The position numbers were made by a program, and so were the translations under genes. Shown here piece by piece: positions 48,800 through 57,701 of a DNA stretch of 64,000 bases (position 1 is the first letter of the stretch; every line of letters begins with the position of its first letter). The notes below the pieces were generated by a model, which ran no database searches, was not told where the DNA came from, and worked only from the letters and a program-made list of their open reading frames with translations. Source of the stretch: Amycolatopsis vancoresmycina (GTDB taxonomy: Bacteria; Actinomycetota; Actinomycetes; Mycobacteriales; Pseudonocardiaceae); contig NZ_JNYY01000029.1 in NCBI RefSeq assembly GCF_000716785.1, forward strand, positions 18,367 to 82,366, in the 5' to 3' direction.

Positions 48800-50151
48800 G
48801 CGCGGGCCTCCGTGCGGACAGCGTGCTCGAGGACCGAGAGGCCCTCGTCGAGCAGGTCGTTGGACAGGGACAGCGGCGGCAGCAGCCGGACGACGTTGCC
48901 GTAGGTGCCGCAGGTCAGCACGACCACGCCGGCCCGGTGGCAGGCCGCCGCGACGCGCTTGGTCAGGTCGGCGTCCGGTTCCGCGGTGCCCGGCCGGACG
49001 AACTCCGCGGCCAGCATCGCGCCGCGCCCGCGGACGTCGCCGATCACGCCGGTCTCGGCGGCCAGCGCCCGCAGCCGGGGCAGGACGACACCTTCGACGC
49101 GCTTGGCCGACGCCGCGAGGTCCTCGTTCTTCATCGTCTCGATCGAGCCCAGCGCCGCGGCGCAGGCGATCGGGTTGCCGCCGTACGTGCCGCCGAGGCC
49201 GCCCGGTGGCACCGCGTCCAGCAGGGAAGCGCGGCCGGTGACGGCGGACAGCGGCAGCCCGCCCGCGATGCCCTTGGCCGTCGCGATCAGGTCCGGCACC
49301 ACGTCCTCGTCGGCCGAGGCGAACCAGGACCCGGTGCGGCAGAAGCCTGTCTGGACCTCGTCCGCGACGAACACGACGCCGTTTTCGCGGCACCACGCCG
49401 AAATCGCGGGCAGGAAGCCCCGCGCGGGCTCGATGAAGCCGCCCTCGCCCTGGATGGGCTCCAAGACGACCGCCGCCACCTGATCGCCGCCGATCTGCTT
49501 CTCGATCCGGTCGATGGCCAGCGCGGCCGCTTCGGGGCCGGACAGGCCGTCGCGGAACGGGTACGAGCCCGGCACGCGGTAGACCTCGGGCGCGAACGGC
49601 CCGAAGCCGTGCTTGTAGGGCACGGACTTCGCGGTCATGCCCATCGTGAGGTTGGTGCGGCCGTGGTAGGCGTGGTCGAACACGACGACGGCCTGGCGCC
49701 CGGTCGCCACCCGCGCGATCTTCACGGCGTTCTCGACGGCTTCGGCGCCGGAGTTGAACAGCACCGACTTCTTCGCGTGGTCGCCCGGCGTCAGCTCGGC
49801 CAGTGCTTCGCAGACCTCGACGTACCCCTCGTACGGCGTGACCATGAAACACGTGTGGGTGAACCAGCACGCCTGCTTGCGGACGCGGTCGACGACGGCC
49901 GGTGCGGAGTGCCCGACGTTGGTCACCGCGATGCCGGAGCCGAAGTCGATCAGGACGTTGCCGTCGGCGTCGGTGAGCAGGCCGCCGCTGGCGGAGGTGA
50001 CGAAGACGGGCAGCACCGAGCTGACCCCGGCGGCGACGGCGGCGACGCGCCGCTCCTGCAGCTCGCGCGAGAGCGGGCCGGGGATCTCGGTGCGCAGCCT
50101 GCGCTGCCGGGGTGCCGGGGCCTGCGGCCCGGCGGTGGTGCTTGCGGTCAC
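48796..50151 (-). CDS. gabT: 4-aminobutyrate aminotransferase
   Basis: A 451-residue class III aminotransferase. It has the PLP phosphate-binding GAEAVENAVKIAR, FDHAYHGRTNLTMGMT, EPIQGEGGF, ADEVQTGFCRTG, and the Schiff-base lysine in ATAKGIAGGLPL. It transfers the GABA amino group to 2-oxoglutarate, giving succinate semialdehyde for the coupled dehydrogenase. The GTG at 50151 is preceded by AGGAG. It is divergent from the PucR-type regulator. Confidence 0.93.
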   Translation of the reverse strand: MTASTTAGPQAPAPRQRRLRTEIPGPLSRELQERRVAAVAAGVSSVLPVFVTSASGGLLTDADGNVLIDFGSGIAVTNVGHSAPAVVDRVRKQACWFTHTCFMVTPYEGYVEVCEALAELTPGDHAKKSVLFNSGAEAVENAVKIARVATGRQAVVVFDHAYHGRTNLTMGMTAKSVPYKHGFGPFAPEVYRVPGSYPFRDGLSGPEAAALAIDRIEKQIGGDQVAAVVLEPIQGEGGFIEPARGFLPAISAWCRENGVVFVADEVQTGFCRTGSWFASADEDVVPDLIATAKGIAGGLPLSAVTGRASLLDAVPPGGLGGTYGGNPIACAAALGSIETMKNEDLAASAKRVEGVVLPRLRALAAETGVIGDVRGRGAMLAAEFVRPGTAEPDADLTKRVAAACHRAGVVVLTCGTYGNVVRLLPPLSLSNDLLDEGLSVLEHAVRTEARA

Positions 50152-50213
50152 GGCGTGCTCCTGGGAAGTCGGTGGACGTCCTCAGGATGAATCCCGCGGC
50201 GACCGTCGTCAGC

Positions 50214-50252
50214 TGGCCGTTCTGTCCATTTCGGCGCGTACGATTGGCCGTT
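50214..50252. promoter_or_regulatory. Direct repeats and -10 in the gabT-pucR divergent region
   Basis: TGGCCGTT occurs at 50214-50221 and 50245-50252, 31 bp apart (about three helical turns), the second touching the regulator start codon. A TACGAT hexamer at 50239-50244 could be the regulator's -10, giving a leader of under 10 nt. Confidence 0.45.
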
Positions 50253-51692
50253 ATGGCACTCACCCTGGCCGGCCTGGCCGCCGAGCGCCCGCTCGGGCTG
50301 CGGGTGCTGACCGGCGACGACCTCCTGGACCGCCCGATCGGCTGGGTCCACCCGACCGAGCTGACCGACCCGCAGGCGTTCCTCGAGGGCGGCGAGCTGC
50401 TGCTCACCACCGGCCTGGCCCTGGACGAAGAGACGTCGCCGGCCTACGTGCGCCGCCTGGTCGGCACCGGGGTGGCGGCCCTCGGCTTCGGCGTCGGCCT
50501 GAGCCACGAGTTCGTGCCACGCTCACTCGTGGCGACGGCGGGCGAGGTCGGGCTGCCGGTGCTGGAGGTTCCGCGCGAGACGCCGTTCATCGCGATCACC
50601 CGGGCGGTTTCGCGGGCGGTGGCGGCCGACGAGTACGCGACGACGGTCCGGATCGGCCGCGCGCAGCAGGAGCTGACCCGCACGGCGGTCGGCCGGAGCG
50701 GCCCGGCGGGGGTGCTGCGCAAGCTGGCGAAGCTGGTCGACGGCTGGGTGCTGCTCTTCGACCGGACAACCGTCAGCGAAGCAGCTCCGGCGAGTGCGCG
50801 CGCGTACGGCCCTTCGCTGCGCGAAGAGCTGGAGCGCCTTCGCACCGGCACGCGAGTCGTCGCGCTGGAGGGGCAGGAGGTCGTGCTGCAGACCCTCGAC
50901 ACCGGCGCACGCCGGGTGCTCGCCGTCGGCGCGGCACTCGACACGGCGGGACGGCACATCGTCAACACGGCGGTTTCGGTGCTTTCCCTGGCGCTGGAAC
51001 AGGATCGCGCGCAAGCGGCGGCGCGGGAGGCGTTGCGGACCGGGCTGCTGGAGCTGCTGGTGGGCGGCCAGGCCGAGCTGGCGCTGCGGGTGCTCGCCGC
51101 TTCCGGGGCCGAGGCGCCGGCCGCGCCGTGGTCGGTGCTGGTGTTCGCCGGCCCGCCGGCCGCGCGGCGCAAGCTGCTCGGCGCGCTGGAAAACGAGCCG
51201 GTTTTCGCCGCGCGGCACGGCTCGACGGTGGTCGCGATCGGCGCCGCCGACGTCGTGACGGACGCGGCGCTGCGGGTCGGCGGCCTGCACGGGGGCCTGG
51301 CCGGCCCGGTGACCGCGGCGGGCTTCGCGGCCGGGCTGGAACAGGCGGAACTGGCGTGCCGGGTGGCGGAGGCCGAGGGCAAGGCCCTGGTGTCGGCGGC
51401 CGAGCACTCGGCGCGCGGCCTGCTGTCCCTCATCGACCCGGTGGTGGCCCACATCTACGGCGAGAACCTGCTGGCCCCGCTGCGCCGCCACGACGAGACG
51501 GGCCGCGGCGACCTGGAGACGTCGCTGCGCTGCTGGCTGGAGCACCACGGCCACTGGGACGTCGCCGCGGCGCGCCTCGGCGTCCACCGGCACACCCTGC
51601 GGAACCGGATCACCAAGGCGCAGGAGCTGCTGGGCCGCGACCTGGACTCACCGGGCGTCCGCGCGGAGCTCTGGGTCGCGCTGCAGACCTAG
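50253..51692 (+). CDS. PucR-family transcriptional regulator of GABA genes
   Basis: A 479-residue regulator with an N-terminal PucR sensor domain (LTGDDLLDRPIGWVHPTELTDPQAFLEGGELLLTTG), a GGDEF-like middle, and the C-terminal PucR helix-turn-helix (WLEHHGHWDVAAARLGVHRHTLRNRITKAQELLGRDL). PucR-type GabR proteins activate gabT/gabD operons in other actinobacteria, and the divergent gabT supports that role. Its 3' end overlaps the next, convergent gene by 45 bp. Confidence 0.9.
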   Translation: MALTLAGLAAERPLGLRVLTGDDLLDRPIGWVHPTELTDPQAFLEGGELLLTTGLALDEETSPAYVRRLVGTGVAALGFGVGLSHEFVPRSLVATAGEVGLPVLEVPRETPFIAITRAVSRAVAADEYATTVRIGRAQQELTRTAVGRSGPAGVLRKLAKLVDGWVLLFDRTTVSEAAPASARAYGPSLREELERLRTGTRVVALEGQEVVLQTLDTGARRVLAVGAALDTAGRHIVNTAVSVLSLALEQDRAQAAAREALRTGLLELLVGGQAELALRVLAASGAEAPAAPWSVLVFAGPPAARRKLLGALENEPVFAARHGSTVVAIGAADVVTDAALRVGGLHGGLAGPVTAAGFAAGLEQAELACRVAEAEGKALVSAAEHSARGLLSLIDPVVAHIYGENLLAPLRRHDETGRGDLETSLRCWLEHHGHWDVAAARLGVHRHTLRNRITKAQELLGRDLDSPGVRAELWVALQT

Positions 51693-52280
51693 GTCCAGCA
51701 AGGCCCGGCTCAGCGTGGTGGCCCACGGTCGCGCGGGAACCACCGGGATGCCCTGTTCGACGGCCCGCGCCGCCAGCCAGTCGCCGTAGCGGGCGCTGGC
51801 CTCGGCCCGGCTTCGCTGCTCGCCTTCGTGTGGTTCACGCTCAAGGTAGTTGGCTACCAGCTGAGCGGGGTCGGGCTCGTGCAGGAACACCGCGCGGACG
51901 CGGCCCTCGGCCGCCTGGCCGTCGAACGAGTCCTGTGCGGCCAGCGCGGGCAGCAGGTAGTCGCCCTCGATGACGACCGGGGTATCGGTCTCCAGGTGGT
52001 TGCCGATCACCGCCTCCAACGCCGGCTGCAGCGCCTCGGCGATCGCCGCCTGCAGCTCGACGACGCGCGAGACGGGCAGGCGGCCGGCGTCCGGGTGGGT
52101 GTCCCAGTGGTGCAGCAGCGGTTGCTGCTCCGGGGTGGTCATCCGCTGCACGGCGAGGACCAGGTCGTCCACCTCGACGATCGGGACCCCGTACCGCCGC
52201 GCCAGCGGATAAGCGACCCGGCTCTTGCCGGTGCCGGACGCGCCGCCCAGCAGCAGCACCCGCCAGTCACGTCCGGGCAC
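51648..52280 (-). CDS. P-loop kinase-like ATPase
   Basis: A 210-residue small ATPase with Walker A LLGGASGTGKSRVAYPLA at the N-terminus, DDLVLAVQRM and VVIEGDYLLPALAA (Walker B-like). It resembles 2-phosphoglycerate-kinase-like proteins. No substrate can be named. The gene overlaps the 3' end of the PucR gene and is the last of three on the - strand. Confidence 0.8.
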   Translation of the reverse strand: MPGRDWRVLLLGGASGTGKSRVAYPLARRYGVPIVEVDDLVLAVQRMTTPEQQPLLHHWDTHPDAGRLPVSRVVELQAAIAEALQPALEAVIGNHLETDTPVVIEGDYLLPALAAQDSFDGQAAEGRVRAVFLHEPDPAQLVANYLEREPHEGEQRSRAEASARYGDWLAARAVEQGIPVVPARPWATTLSRALLDLGLQRDPELRADAR

Positions 52281-52283
52281 TTC

Positions 52284-53000
52284 TCAGGCCCCGGTCACCA
52301 GCACGATCGGCGAGTCCCCGCAGCGCCGCAGGCCGGGGCCCGGCTCCGCGCCCGCCGACCACCACGCCGGGACGTCGGCCTCGCGCACCAGGGACCCCGT
52401 CGGCTGCCGGACGCTGTTGGACACGATCACCCGGCCCTGCGCGTTCAGCAGCGCCGCCCCGCGCCCCAGCGCACGCAACCGCGGCCGGACCGCCCGCTCG
52501 AACTCGCGCACGTAGACGTCCGCGCCCACTACGCCTGCGAAGGCGCCGGAGCGGAACACCGGGATCGTGAACGTCAGCGTGTACTCGTCGGTGCACAGGT
52601 AGTCGACGTAAGGGCCGTTGATGTGCCGCCGCCCGGTGTCGCGCGGGACGGTGAACCACGACTGGCGCGTGTAGTCCAGGAAGTTCTCGCTCGCCGGGTC
52701 GAGGCTGATGAACAGCTGGGCCGGGGGAGACCCGGCCGTCCACCACTCGAAGCCGAACTCCGAATCGGCGAGCACGTGCGGCGCGCTGACGAAGCCCGCG
52801 CCGATGATCAGGCCGCCGAGCGCCTCGGTGACCTGCGGCCGGATCCGGTGCAGCGCGGCCGCGGCCGGGGCGTCCGCCAGTACCGACTCGGCCGCCGCCA
52901 GCAACGGCTTCAGCCGGCCGAAGACCCCTTCCACCAACGCCGAGACCTGCTCGACGACCTCGTCGCCGGCCAGCGTGCGGGTGTCGTTCACGGTGCTCAC
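52284..53000 (-). CDS. Soluble cache-domain protein
   Basis: A 238-residue protein dominated by a dCache-like ligand domain: FISLDPASENFLDYTRQSWFTVPRDTGRRHINGPYVDYLCTDEYTLTFTIPVF then GVVGADVYVREFE. Cache domains usually sit outside the membrane in receptors, but this one has no signal peptide, membrane span or output domain. In polyamine/GABA loci such proteins probably bind an amine or amino acid and may act on the adjacent GntR regulator. The GTG at 53000 and an in-frame GTG at 52991 are both possible starts. Confidence 0.8.
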   Translation of the reverse strand: MSTVNDTRTLAGDEVVEQVSALVEGVFGRLKPLLAAAESVLADAPAAAALHRIRPQVTEALGGLIIGAGFVSAPHVLADSEFGFEWWTAGSPPAQLFISLDPASENFLDYTRQSWFTVPRDTGRRHINGPYVDYLCTDEYTLTFTIPVFRSGAFAGVVGADVYVREFERAVRPRLRALGRGAALLNAQGRVIVSNSVRQPTGSLVREADVPAWWSAGAEPGPGLRRCGDSPIVLVTGA

Positions 53001-53025
53001 CTCGATGCGCGGATTGTGCCGGAGT

Positions 53026-53760
53026 TTACGGGGCGAGCAAGTCGAGGTGAACGTCCGCGAGCCGGTCGAGCGCGGCCAGCAGGTGCTCCTCCGTGAGTTT
53101 GCGGGCCAGTTCGCCGTCCGCGGCGGAAATCGCCTTGGTGATCGCCGCGTGTTCCTCGCACGAAGGCGTCGCCGGCCCGAGCGGCAACCACAGCAGCCCG
53201 CCGAGTTCGCTCTGCAGGTGGACCTCTTCGTGCGTGAGCCGCGGCGACTGCGCGGCCGCCGCGACCTCCAGGTGGAACTGCCGCTCGGCCCGGGTGAAGT
53301 CGATGCCGTGGGCCGTGCGGAGGTCGTCGGCTGCCAGCCGCAGCCGGGCGACGTCTTCGGGGGAGCTGCGCTCGGCGGCGAGCTTCGCGGCGGCCCCGGC
53401 GATCGCCAGGTAGTGGTCGCCTACGTCCCGCAGGTCCGACAGCGACACCTCGGCCAGCCGCGCGCGCCAGGCGTCCGGCGGCGGGTTGGCCGGCGCGCGG
53501 ACGAAGCTGCCGCCGCTGCGGCCCCGGCGCGTCTCGACCAGGCCCTGCTGCCGCAGCGCCACCAGCGCCTCCCGGACCGTCACGGTCGAGACGCCGAACT
53601 GGGCGGCCAGGTCGGCCTCGCTGGGCAGCTGCTCTTCGTCGGCCAGCAGGCCGAGCGTGATGGCGTCGACCAGCCGAGCCGCCACCGCTTCCGCCCGGCC
53701 GACCTGGCCGAGCGGCGCGAACATGGCGGATCGCGCGCTGTGCGACATGCCCTTGCGCAT
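53026..53760 (-). CDS. GntR-family (FadR subfamily) regulator
   Basis: A 244-residue regulator with a winged helix (LLADEEQLPSEADLAAQFGVSTVTVREALVALRQQGLVETRRGRSGG) and an FCD ligand domain. It is divergent from the aldehyde dehydrogenase/PotABCD operon and upstream of the cache-domain gene. The likely operator is the AT-rich palindromic region 53811-53837. It probably represses polyamine or GABA uptake and breakdown. Confidence 0.9.
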   Translation of the reverse strand: MRKGMSHSARSAMFAPLGQVGRAEAVAARLVDAITLGLLADEEQLPSEADLAAQFGVSTVTVREALVALRQQGLVETRRGRSGGSFVRAPANPPPDAWRARLAEVSLSDLRDVGDHYLAIAGAAAKLAAERSSPEDVARLRLAADDLRTAHGIDFTRAERQFHLEVAAAAQSPRLTHEEVHLQSELGGLLWLPLGPATPSCEEHAAITKAISAADGELARKLTEEHLLAALDRLADVHLDLLAP

Positions 53761-53810
53761 CGTGCCCCTTCGCCGGACTACCCGTTCGCACCAATCTTGC
53801 CTGATCCTCT

Positions 53811-53837
53811 TGTCCTATTACATATGGACTTATATGT
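53811..53837. promoter_or_regulatory. AT-rich operator between gntR-type regulator and aldehyde dehydrogenase operon
   Basis: Overlapping inverted repeats GTCC-N10-GGAC (53812-53829) and ACATA-N8-TATGT (53820-53837) lie in the only AT-rich stretch of the divergent region. TGT-N7-ACA at 53811 suits a FadR-type half-site pattern. Confidence 0.5.
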
Positions 53838-53867
53838 TTTAGCTCCCGCCAGCACCGAGGAGTCACC

Positions 53868-55289
53868 GTGCAGGAGCTGAAGCACTACGTCGGCGGCGCG
53901 TACGTCGAGTCCAAGTCGGGCCGGACCGCGGAGATCATCGACCCGGTCACCGGGCGCCCCTACTGCACCGCCCCGATCGCCGGGCCCGAAGACGTCGACA
54001 ACGCGCTGCAGGTCGCCGCGACCGCGTTCGAGACCTGGCGGGAGACGACCCCCGCCCAGCGCCAGCTCGCGCTGCTCAAGCTCGCCGACGCCCTCGAAGC
54101 CCGCGCGGAGGAGCTGGTCCGGGCCGAGTCCGCCAACACCGGCAAGCCGATCGCGCTCACCATGGCCGAAGAAATCCCGATGGTCCTCGATCAGGTCCGC
54201 TTCTTCGCCGGGGCCGCGCGCGTGCTCGAAGGCCGGGCCGCGGGCGAGTACCTGGAAGGCCACACGTCCTTCGTGCGCCGCGAACCCGTCGGCGTCTGCG
54301 CGCAGGTCACGCCGTGGAACTACCCGCTGCTGATGGCCATCTGGAAGATCGCGCCCGCGCTCGCGGCCGGCAACACGGTCGTGCTCAAGCCGTCCGACAC
54401 CACCCCGGCGTCCACGCTGCTGCTGGCCGAGATCGCCGGCGAGTTCTTCCCGCCCGGCGTGTTCAACGTGGTCTGCGGCGACCGCGACACCGGCCGCGCG
54501 CTGGTCGAGCACGACATCCCGGCCATGGTGTCGATCACCGGCTCGGTCCGGGCCGGCATCGAGGTCGCGAAGTCCGCTGCCAACGACGTCAAGCGCGTGC
54601 ACCTCGAGCTCGGCGGCAAGGCGCCGGTCATCGTCTTCGCCGACGCCGACCTCGAAGCCGCCGCCGAGGCCATCGCCGTCGCGGGGTACTTCAACGCGGG
54701 CCAGGACTGCACGGCCGCCACGCGCGTGCTGGTCGCCGACGACGTGCACGACACCTTCGTCGCCGCGCTCACCCGGCAGGCCCAGCACACCAGGACCGGC
54801 AAGCCGGACGACGAAGACGTCGCCTACGGCCCGCTGAACAACGCCGCCCAGCTCGAAAAGGTGGCCGGTTTCATCGACCGGCTGCCCGCGCACGCGACCG
54901 TCCACTGTGGAGGACACCGCGCCGGCGACGAAGGCTACTTCTACGAGGCGACCGTCGTCTCCGGGCTCCGGCAGGACGACGAAGCCATCCAGAACGAGAT
55001 CTTCGGCCCGGTCATCACCGTCCAGCGGTTCTCCGGCGAAGCCGAAGCCCTGAAGCTGGCGAACGGCGTCCAGTACGCCCTCGCGTCCTCGGTCTGGACC
55101 CGCGACCACCAGCGCGCGATGCGCGCCGCCGCGAAGCTCGACTTCGGCTGCGTCTGGATCAACACGCACATCCCCCTGGTCGCCGAGATGCCGCACGGCG
55201 GGTTCAAGAAGTCCGGCTACGGCAAGGACCTCTCCCTCTACGGCCTCGAGGACTACACGCGCGTCAAGCACGTGATGAGCGCTCTGTGA
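53868..55289 (+). CDS. Aldehyde dehydrogenase, gamma-aminobutyraldehyde type
   Basis: A 473-residue ALDH: QVTPWNYPLLMAIWKIAPALAAGN, Glu in HLELGGKAPVIVF, nucleophile Cys in FNAGQDCTAATRV. The AGQDC form and WKIAPALAAGN segment match PatD/YdcW-type 4-aminobutyraldehyde dehydrogenases, which make GABA from putrescine-derived aminobutyraldehyde. It starts at GTG after GAGGAG and leads directly into PotABCD-type genes, linking polyamine uptake to GABA and then to gabT upstream. Confidence 0.88.
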   Translation: MQELKHYVGGAYVESKSGRTAEIIDPVTGRPYCTAPIAGPEDVDNALQVAATAFETWRETTPAQRQLALLKLADALEARAEELVRAESANTGKPIALTMAEEIPMVLDQVRFFAGAARVLEGRAAGEYLEGHTSFVRREPVGVCAQVTPWNYPLLMAIWKIAPALAAGNTVVLKPSDTTPASTLLLAEIAGEFFPPGVFNVVCGDRDTGRALVEHDIPAMVSITGSVRAGIEVAKSAANDVKRVHLELGGKAPVIVFADADLEAAAEAIAVAGYFNAGQDCTAATRVLVADDVHDTFVAALTRQAQHTRTGKPDDEDVAYGPLNNAAQLEKVAGFIDRLPAHATVHCGGHRAGDEGYFYEATVVSGLRQDDEAIQNEIFGPVITVQRFSGEAEALKLANGVQYALASSVWTRDHQRAMRAAAKLDFGCVWINTHIPLVAEMPHGGFKKSGYGKDLSLYGLEDYTRVKHVMSAL

Positions 55290-55297
55290 GGCTGGCC

Positions 55298-56374
55298 GTG
55301 CCCAACCAATCGCCGAACCAAGCCCCGTCCGGGACCCGGGAAGAGCCCGCGGCGCCGGAAAGCACGCGCCCGGCGATCCGGCTTTCCGGGCTGCGCAAGC
55401 ACTTCGGCGACGTCCACGCGGTCGACGGCGTCGACCTCGACATCCCGCGCGGCGAGTTCTTCTCGATGCTCGGCCCGTCCGGCTCCGGCAAGACGACAGT
55501 GCTGCGGATGATCGCCGGGTTCGAGCTGCCCACCGAGGGCACGATCGAGCTCGACGGCCACGACGTCAGCCGGCTCGCGCCGTTCGAGCGGGACGTCAAC
55601 ACGGTGTTCCAGGACTACGCGCTGTTCCCGCACATGTCGGTGCAGCAGAACGTCGAGTACGGCCTGCGCGTCAAGCGCGTGCCGAAGCACGAACGCCGGG
55701 AGCGCGCGCTCGAGGCGTTGAAGACCGTGCGGCTGGAGGACTACGGCTCGCGCAAGCCCACGCAGCTGTCCGGCGGCCAGCGCCAGCGCGTCGCCCTCGC
55801 TCGCGCGCTGGTCAACCGGCCCCAGGTGCTGCTGCTCGACGAGCCGCTCGGCGCGCTCGACCTCAAGCTGCGCCAGGCGATGCAGCTGGAGCTCAAGCAG
55901 ATCCAGCGCGACGTCGGCATCACGTTCGTCTTCGTCACCCACGACCAGGACGAAGCGCTCACCATGAGCGACCGGATCGCGGTGTTCAACGACGGCAAGA
56001 TCGAGCAGGTCGGGCCGCCCGAGGAGGTCTACGAACGGCCCGCGAGCGCGTTCGTCGCCGGGTTCGTCGGCACATCGAACCTGCTGGGCGGCCGCGGCGC
56101 GGAGACCGTCATCGGCCGGCCGGGGCTGTTCAGCATCCGGCCGGAGAAGATCCGCATCGACGGCGAGCTGTCCGAACCCGCCGCGGCCGGGGACACCAGC
56201 GCGACCGGCACGGTCACCGACGTCGTCTACGCCGGGGCCACCGTGCGGTACGCCGTCGCGCTCGACGCGGGGGGACAGCTTTCGGTCGTCCGGCAGAACA
56301 CCGGCGACGCGGTTTTCGCCGACGGGCGCGTCCGCTTGAGCTGGCGCGGCGAACACAGCTTCCAGGTCCAGTAG
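55298..56374 (+). CDS. potA: Polyamine/spermidine-type ABC transporter ATPase
   Basis: A 358-residue importer ATPase: Walker A GPSGSGKTTVLR, Q-loop VFQDYALFPHM, signature LSGGQRQRVALARAL, Walker B LLLDEPLGALDLKLR, H-loop VFVTHDQDEALT, and a C-terminal TOBE-type regulatory domain. It energises the two permeases encoded downstream. GTG 55298 has GAGG upstream; GTG 55286, overlapping the dehydrogenase stop, is an alternative start. Confidence 0.9.
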   Translation: MPNQSPNQAPSGTREEPAAPESTRPAIRLSGLRKHFGDVHAVDGVDLDIPRGEFFSMLGPSGSGKTTVLRMIAGFELPTEGTIELDGHDVSRLAPFERDVNTVFQDYALFPHMSVQQNVEYGLRVKRVPKHERRERALEALKTVRLEDYGSRKPTQLSGGQRQRVALARALVNRPQVLLLDEPLGALDLKLRQAMQLELKQIQRDVGITFVFVTHDQDEALTMSDRIAVFNDGKIEQVGPPEEVYERPASAFVAGFVGTSNLLGGRGAETVIGRPGLFSIRPEKIRIDGELSEPAAAGDTSATGTVTDVVYAGATVRYAVALDAGGQLSVVRQNTGDAVFADGRVRLSWRGEHSFQVQ

Positions 56375-56391
56375 TTCCCAGAAGGGTTGCC

Positions 56392-57594
56392 ATGAAGAAC
56401 AGGAAGACGCGGCTCGCCGGGATCCTCGGCGCCAGCCTGCTGTTGGCTGCATGTGGCACGTCCGGCTCGAACTCCGCCGCGCCGCCGGGCGCGCAGGGCT
56501 TCACGCCGCCGAAGCTCGAAGCGCTGAAGGCGCTCGGGCAGCCGGAAGGGCAGCTGAACGTCCTGGCCTGGCCGGGGTACGCGGAGAACGGCTCGAACGA
56601 CCCGAAGGTCAACTGGGTGACGCCGTTCGAGCAGCAGACCGGCTGCAAGGTGAACGTCAAGCCGTTCGGCACGTCCGACGAGGCCGTGACGCTGATGAAG
56701 ACCGGCCAGTACGACGTCGTGTCGGCCTCGGGTGACGCGTCGCTGCGGCTCGTCGCCTCCGGGGACGCCGAGCCGGTGAACACCGACCTCGTGCCGAACT
56801 ACAACGACGTCCAGCCGTTCCTCAAGGGCAAGTCGTGGAACAGCGTGAACGGGACGGCGTACGGCATCCCGCACGGCTGGGGCGCGAACCTGCTGACCTG
56901 GCGCACCGACAAGGTGACCCCGGCGCCGACGTCGTGGTCGGTGATGTTCGACGCGAACTCGCCCTACAAGGGCAAGGTGATCGCCTACGACTCGCCGATC
57001 TACCTCGCCGACGCCGCCCTGTACCTGATGGCGCACCAGCCGGACCTCGGCATCAAGAACCCGTACGCCCTCGACGACAAGCAGTTCACCGCCGCGGTGA
57101 ACCTGCTCAAGCAGCAGCGGCCGCTGGTGTCCGAGTACTGGTCGGACTACCTCAAGGAGTCGCAGGCGCTGAAGAACGGCGACGCCGTCGTCGGCACCGC
57201 CTGGCAGGTCACGGTCAACCTGACCAAGGGCGAAGGCGCGGCGCTCGAGGCCGCCGTGCCGAGCGAAGGTGCCACCGGGTGGTCGGACACCTGGATGGTC
57301 GCGGCGAAGTCGGCGCACAAGACGTGCGCGTACAGGTGGCTCGACTACATCATCAGCCCGAAGGTCAACGCCCAGGTCGCCGAGTACTTCGGCGAGGCGC
57401 CGGCGAACACCAAGGCGTGCGCGGAGATGACGGACAAGACGCTGTGCGACACCTACCACGCCAGCGACGCCGGGTACGCGGCGAAGATCGCCTACTGGAC
57501 CACGCCGATCCCGCAGTGCCTCGACGGCCGCACGGACGTCAAGTGCAAGGACTACGGCGAGTGGACGAAGGCCTGGACCGAAATCAAGGGCTGA
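56392..57594 (+). CDS. Polyamine-type ABC transporter substrate-binding lipoprotein
   Basis: A 400-residue PotD-like binding protein with a lipoprotein signal (LLLAAC, then GTSGSNS). The domain begins QLNVLAWPGYAENG and contains AYGIPHGWGANLLTWRTDKV, features of the PotD/PotF group. It captures polyamines or GABA-like amines at the outer face of the membrane. It is followed by a strong hairpin and palindromic repeat copy 4 before the permease genes. Confidence 0.9.
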   Translation: MKNRKTRLAGILGASLLLAACGTSGSNSAAPPGAQGFTPPKLEALKALGQPEGQLNVLAWPGYAENGSNDPKVNWVTPFEQQTGCKVNVKPFGTSDEAVTLMKTGQYDVVSASGDASLRLVASGDAEPVNTDLVPNYNDVQPFLKGKSWNSVNGTAYGIPHGWGANLLTWRTDKVTPAPTSWSVMFDANSPYKGKVIAYDSPIYLADAALYLMAHQPDLGIKNPYALDDKQFTAAVNLLKQQRPLVSEYWSDYLKESQALKNGDAVVGTAWQVTVNLTKGEGAALEAAVPSEGATGWSDTWMVAAKSAHKTCAYRWLDYIISPKVNAQVAEYFGEAPANTKACAEMTDKTLCDTYHASDAGYAAKIAYWTTPIPQCLDGRTDVKCKDYGEWTKAWTEIKG

Positions 57595-57605
57595 CCCCTC
57601 AGACC

Positions 57606-57651
57606 CCGGACGCGGCGGGCTGTGTCCCCCCACTCCGCCCGCCGCGTCCGG
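57606..57651. terminator. Intra-operon terminator/attenuator hairpin
   Basis: A perfect 15-bp stem CCGGACGCGGCGGGC / GCCCGCCGCGTCCGG (57606-57620, 57637-57651) with a 16-nt loop lies just after the binding-protein stop. It probably reduces readthrough into the permease genes so that binding protein is made in excess. Confidence 0.7.
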
Positions 57652-57655
57652 ACCC

Positions 57656-57701
57656 GTCGTGAGTGGTAAGGCGGGTTAGAACCCGCCTTACCACTCACGA
57701 C
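57656..57701. repeat. Palindromic repeat family, copy 4
   Basis: Perfect 22-bp arms (57656-57677 and 57680-57701) around the centre AG. The core arm GTGAGTGGTAAGGCGGGTT is identical to copy 2. It lies 5 bp after the attenuator hairpin and 24 bp before the permease ATG, within the pot operon. Confidence 0.9.
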
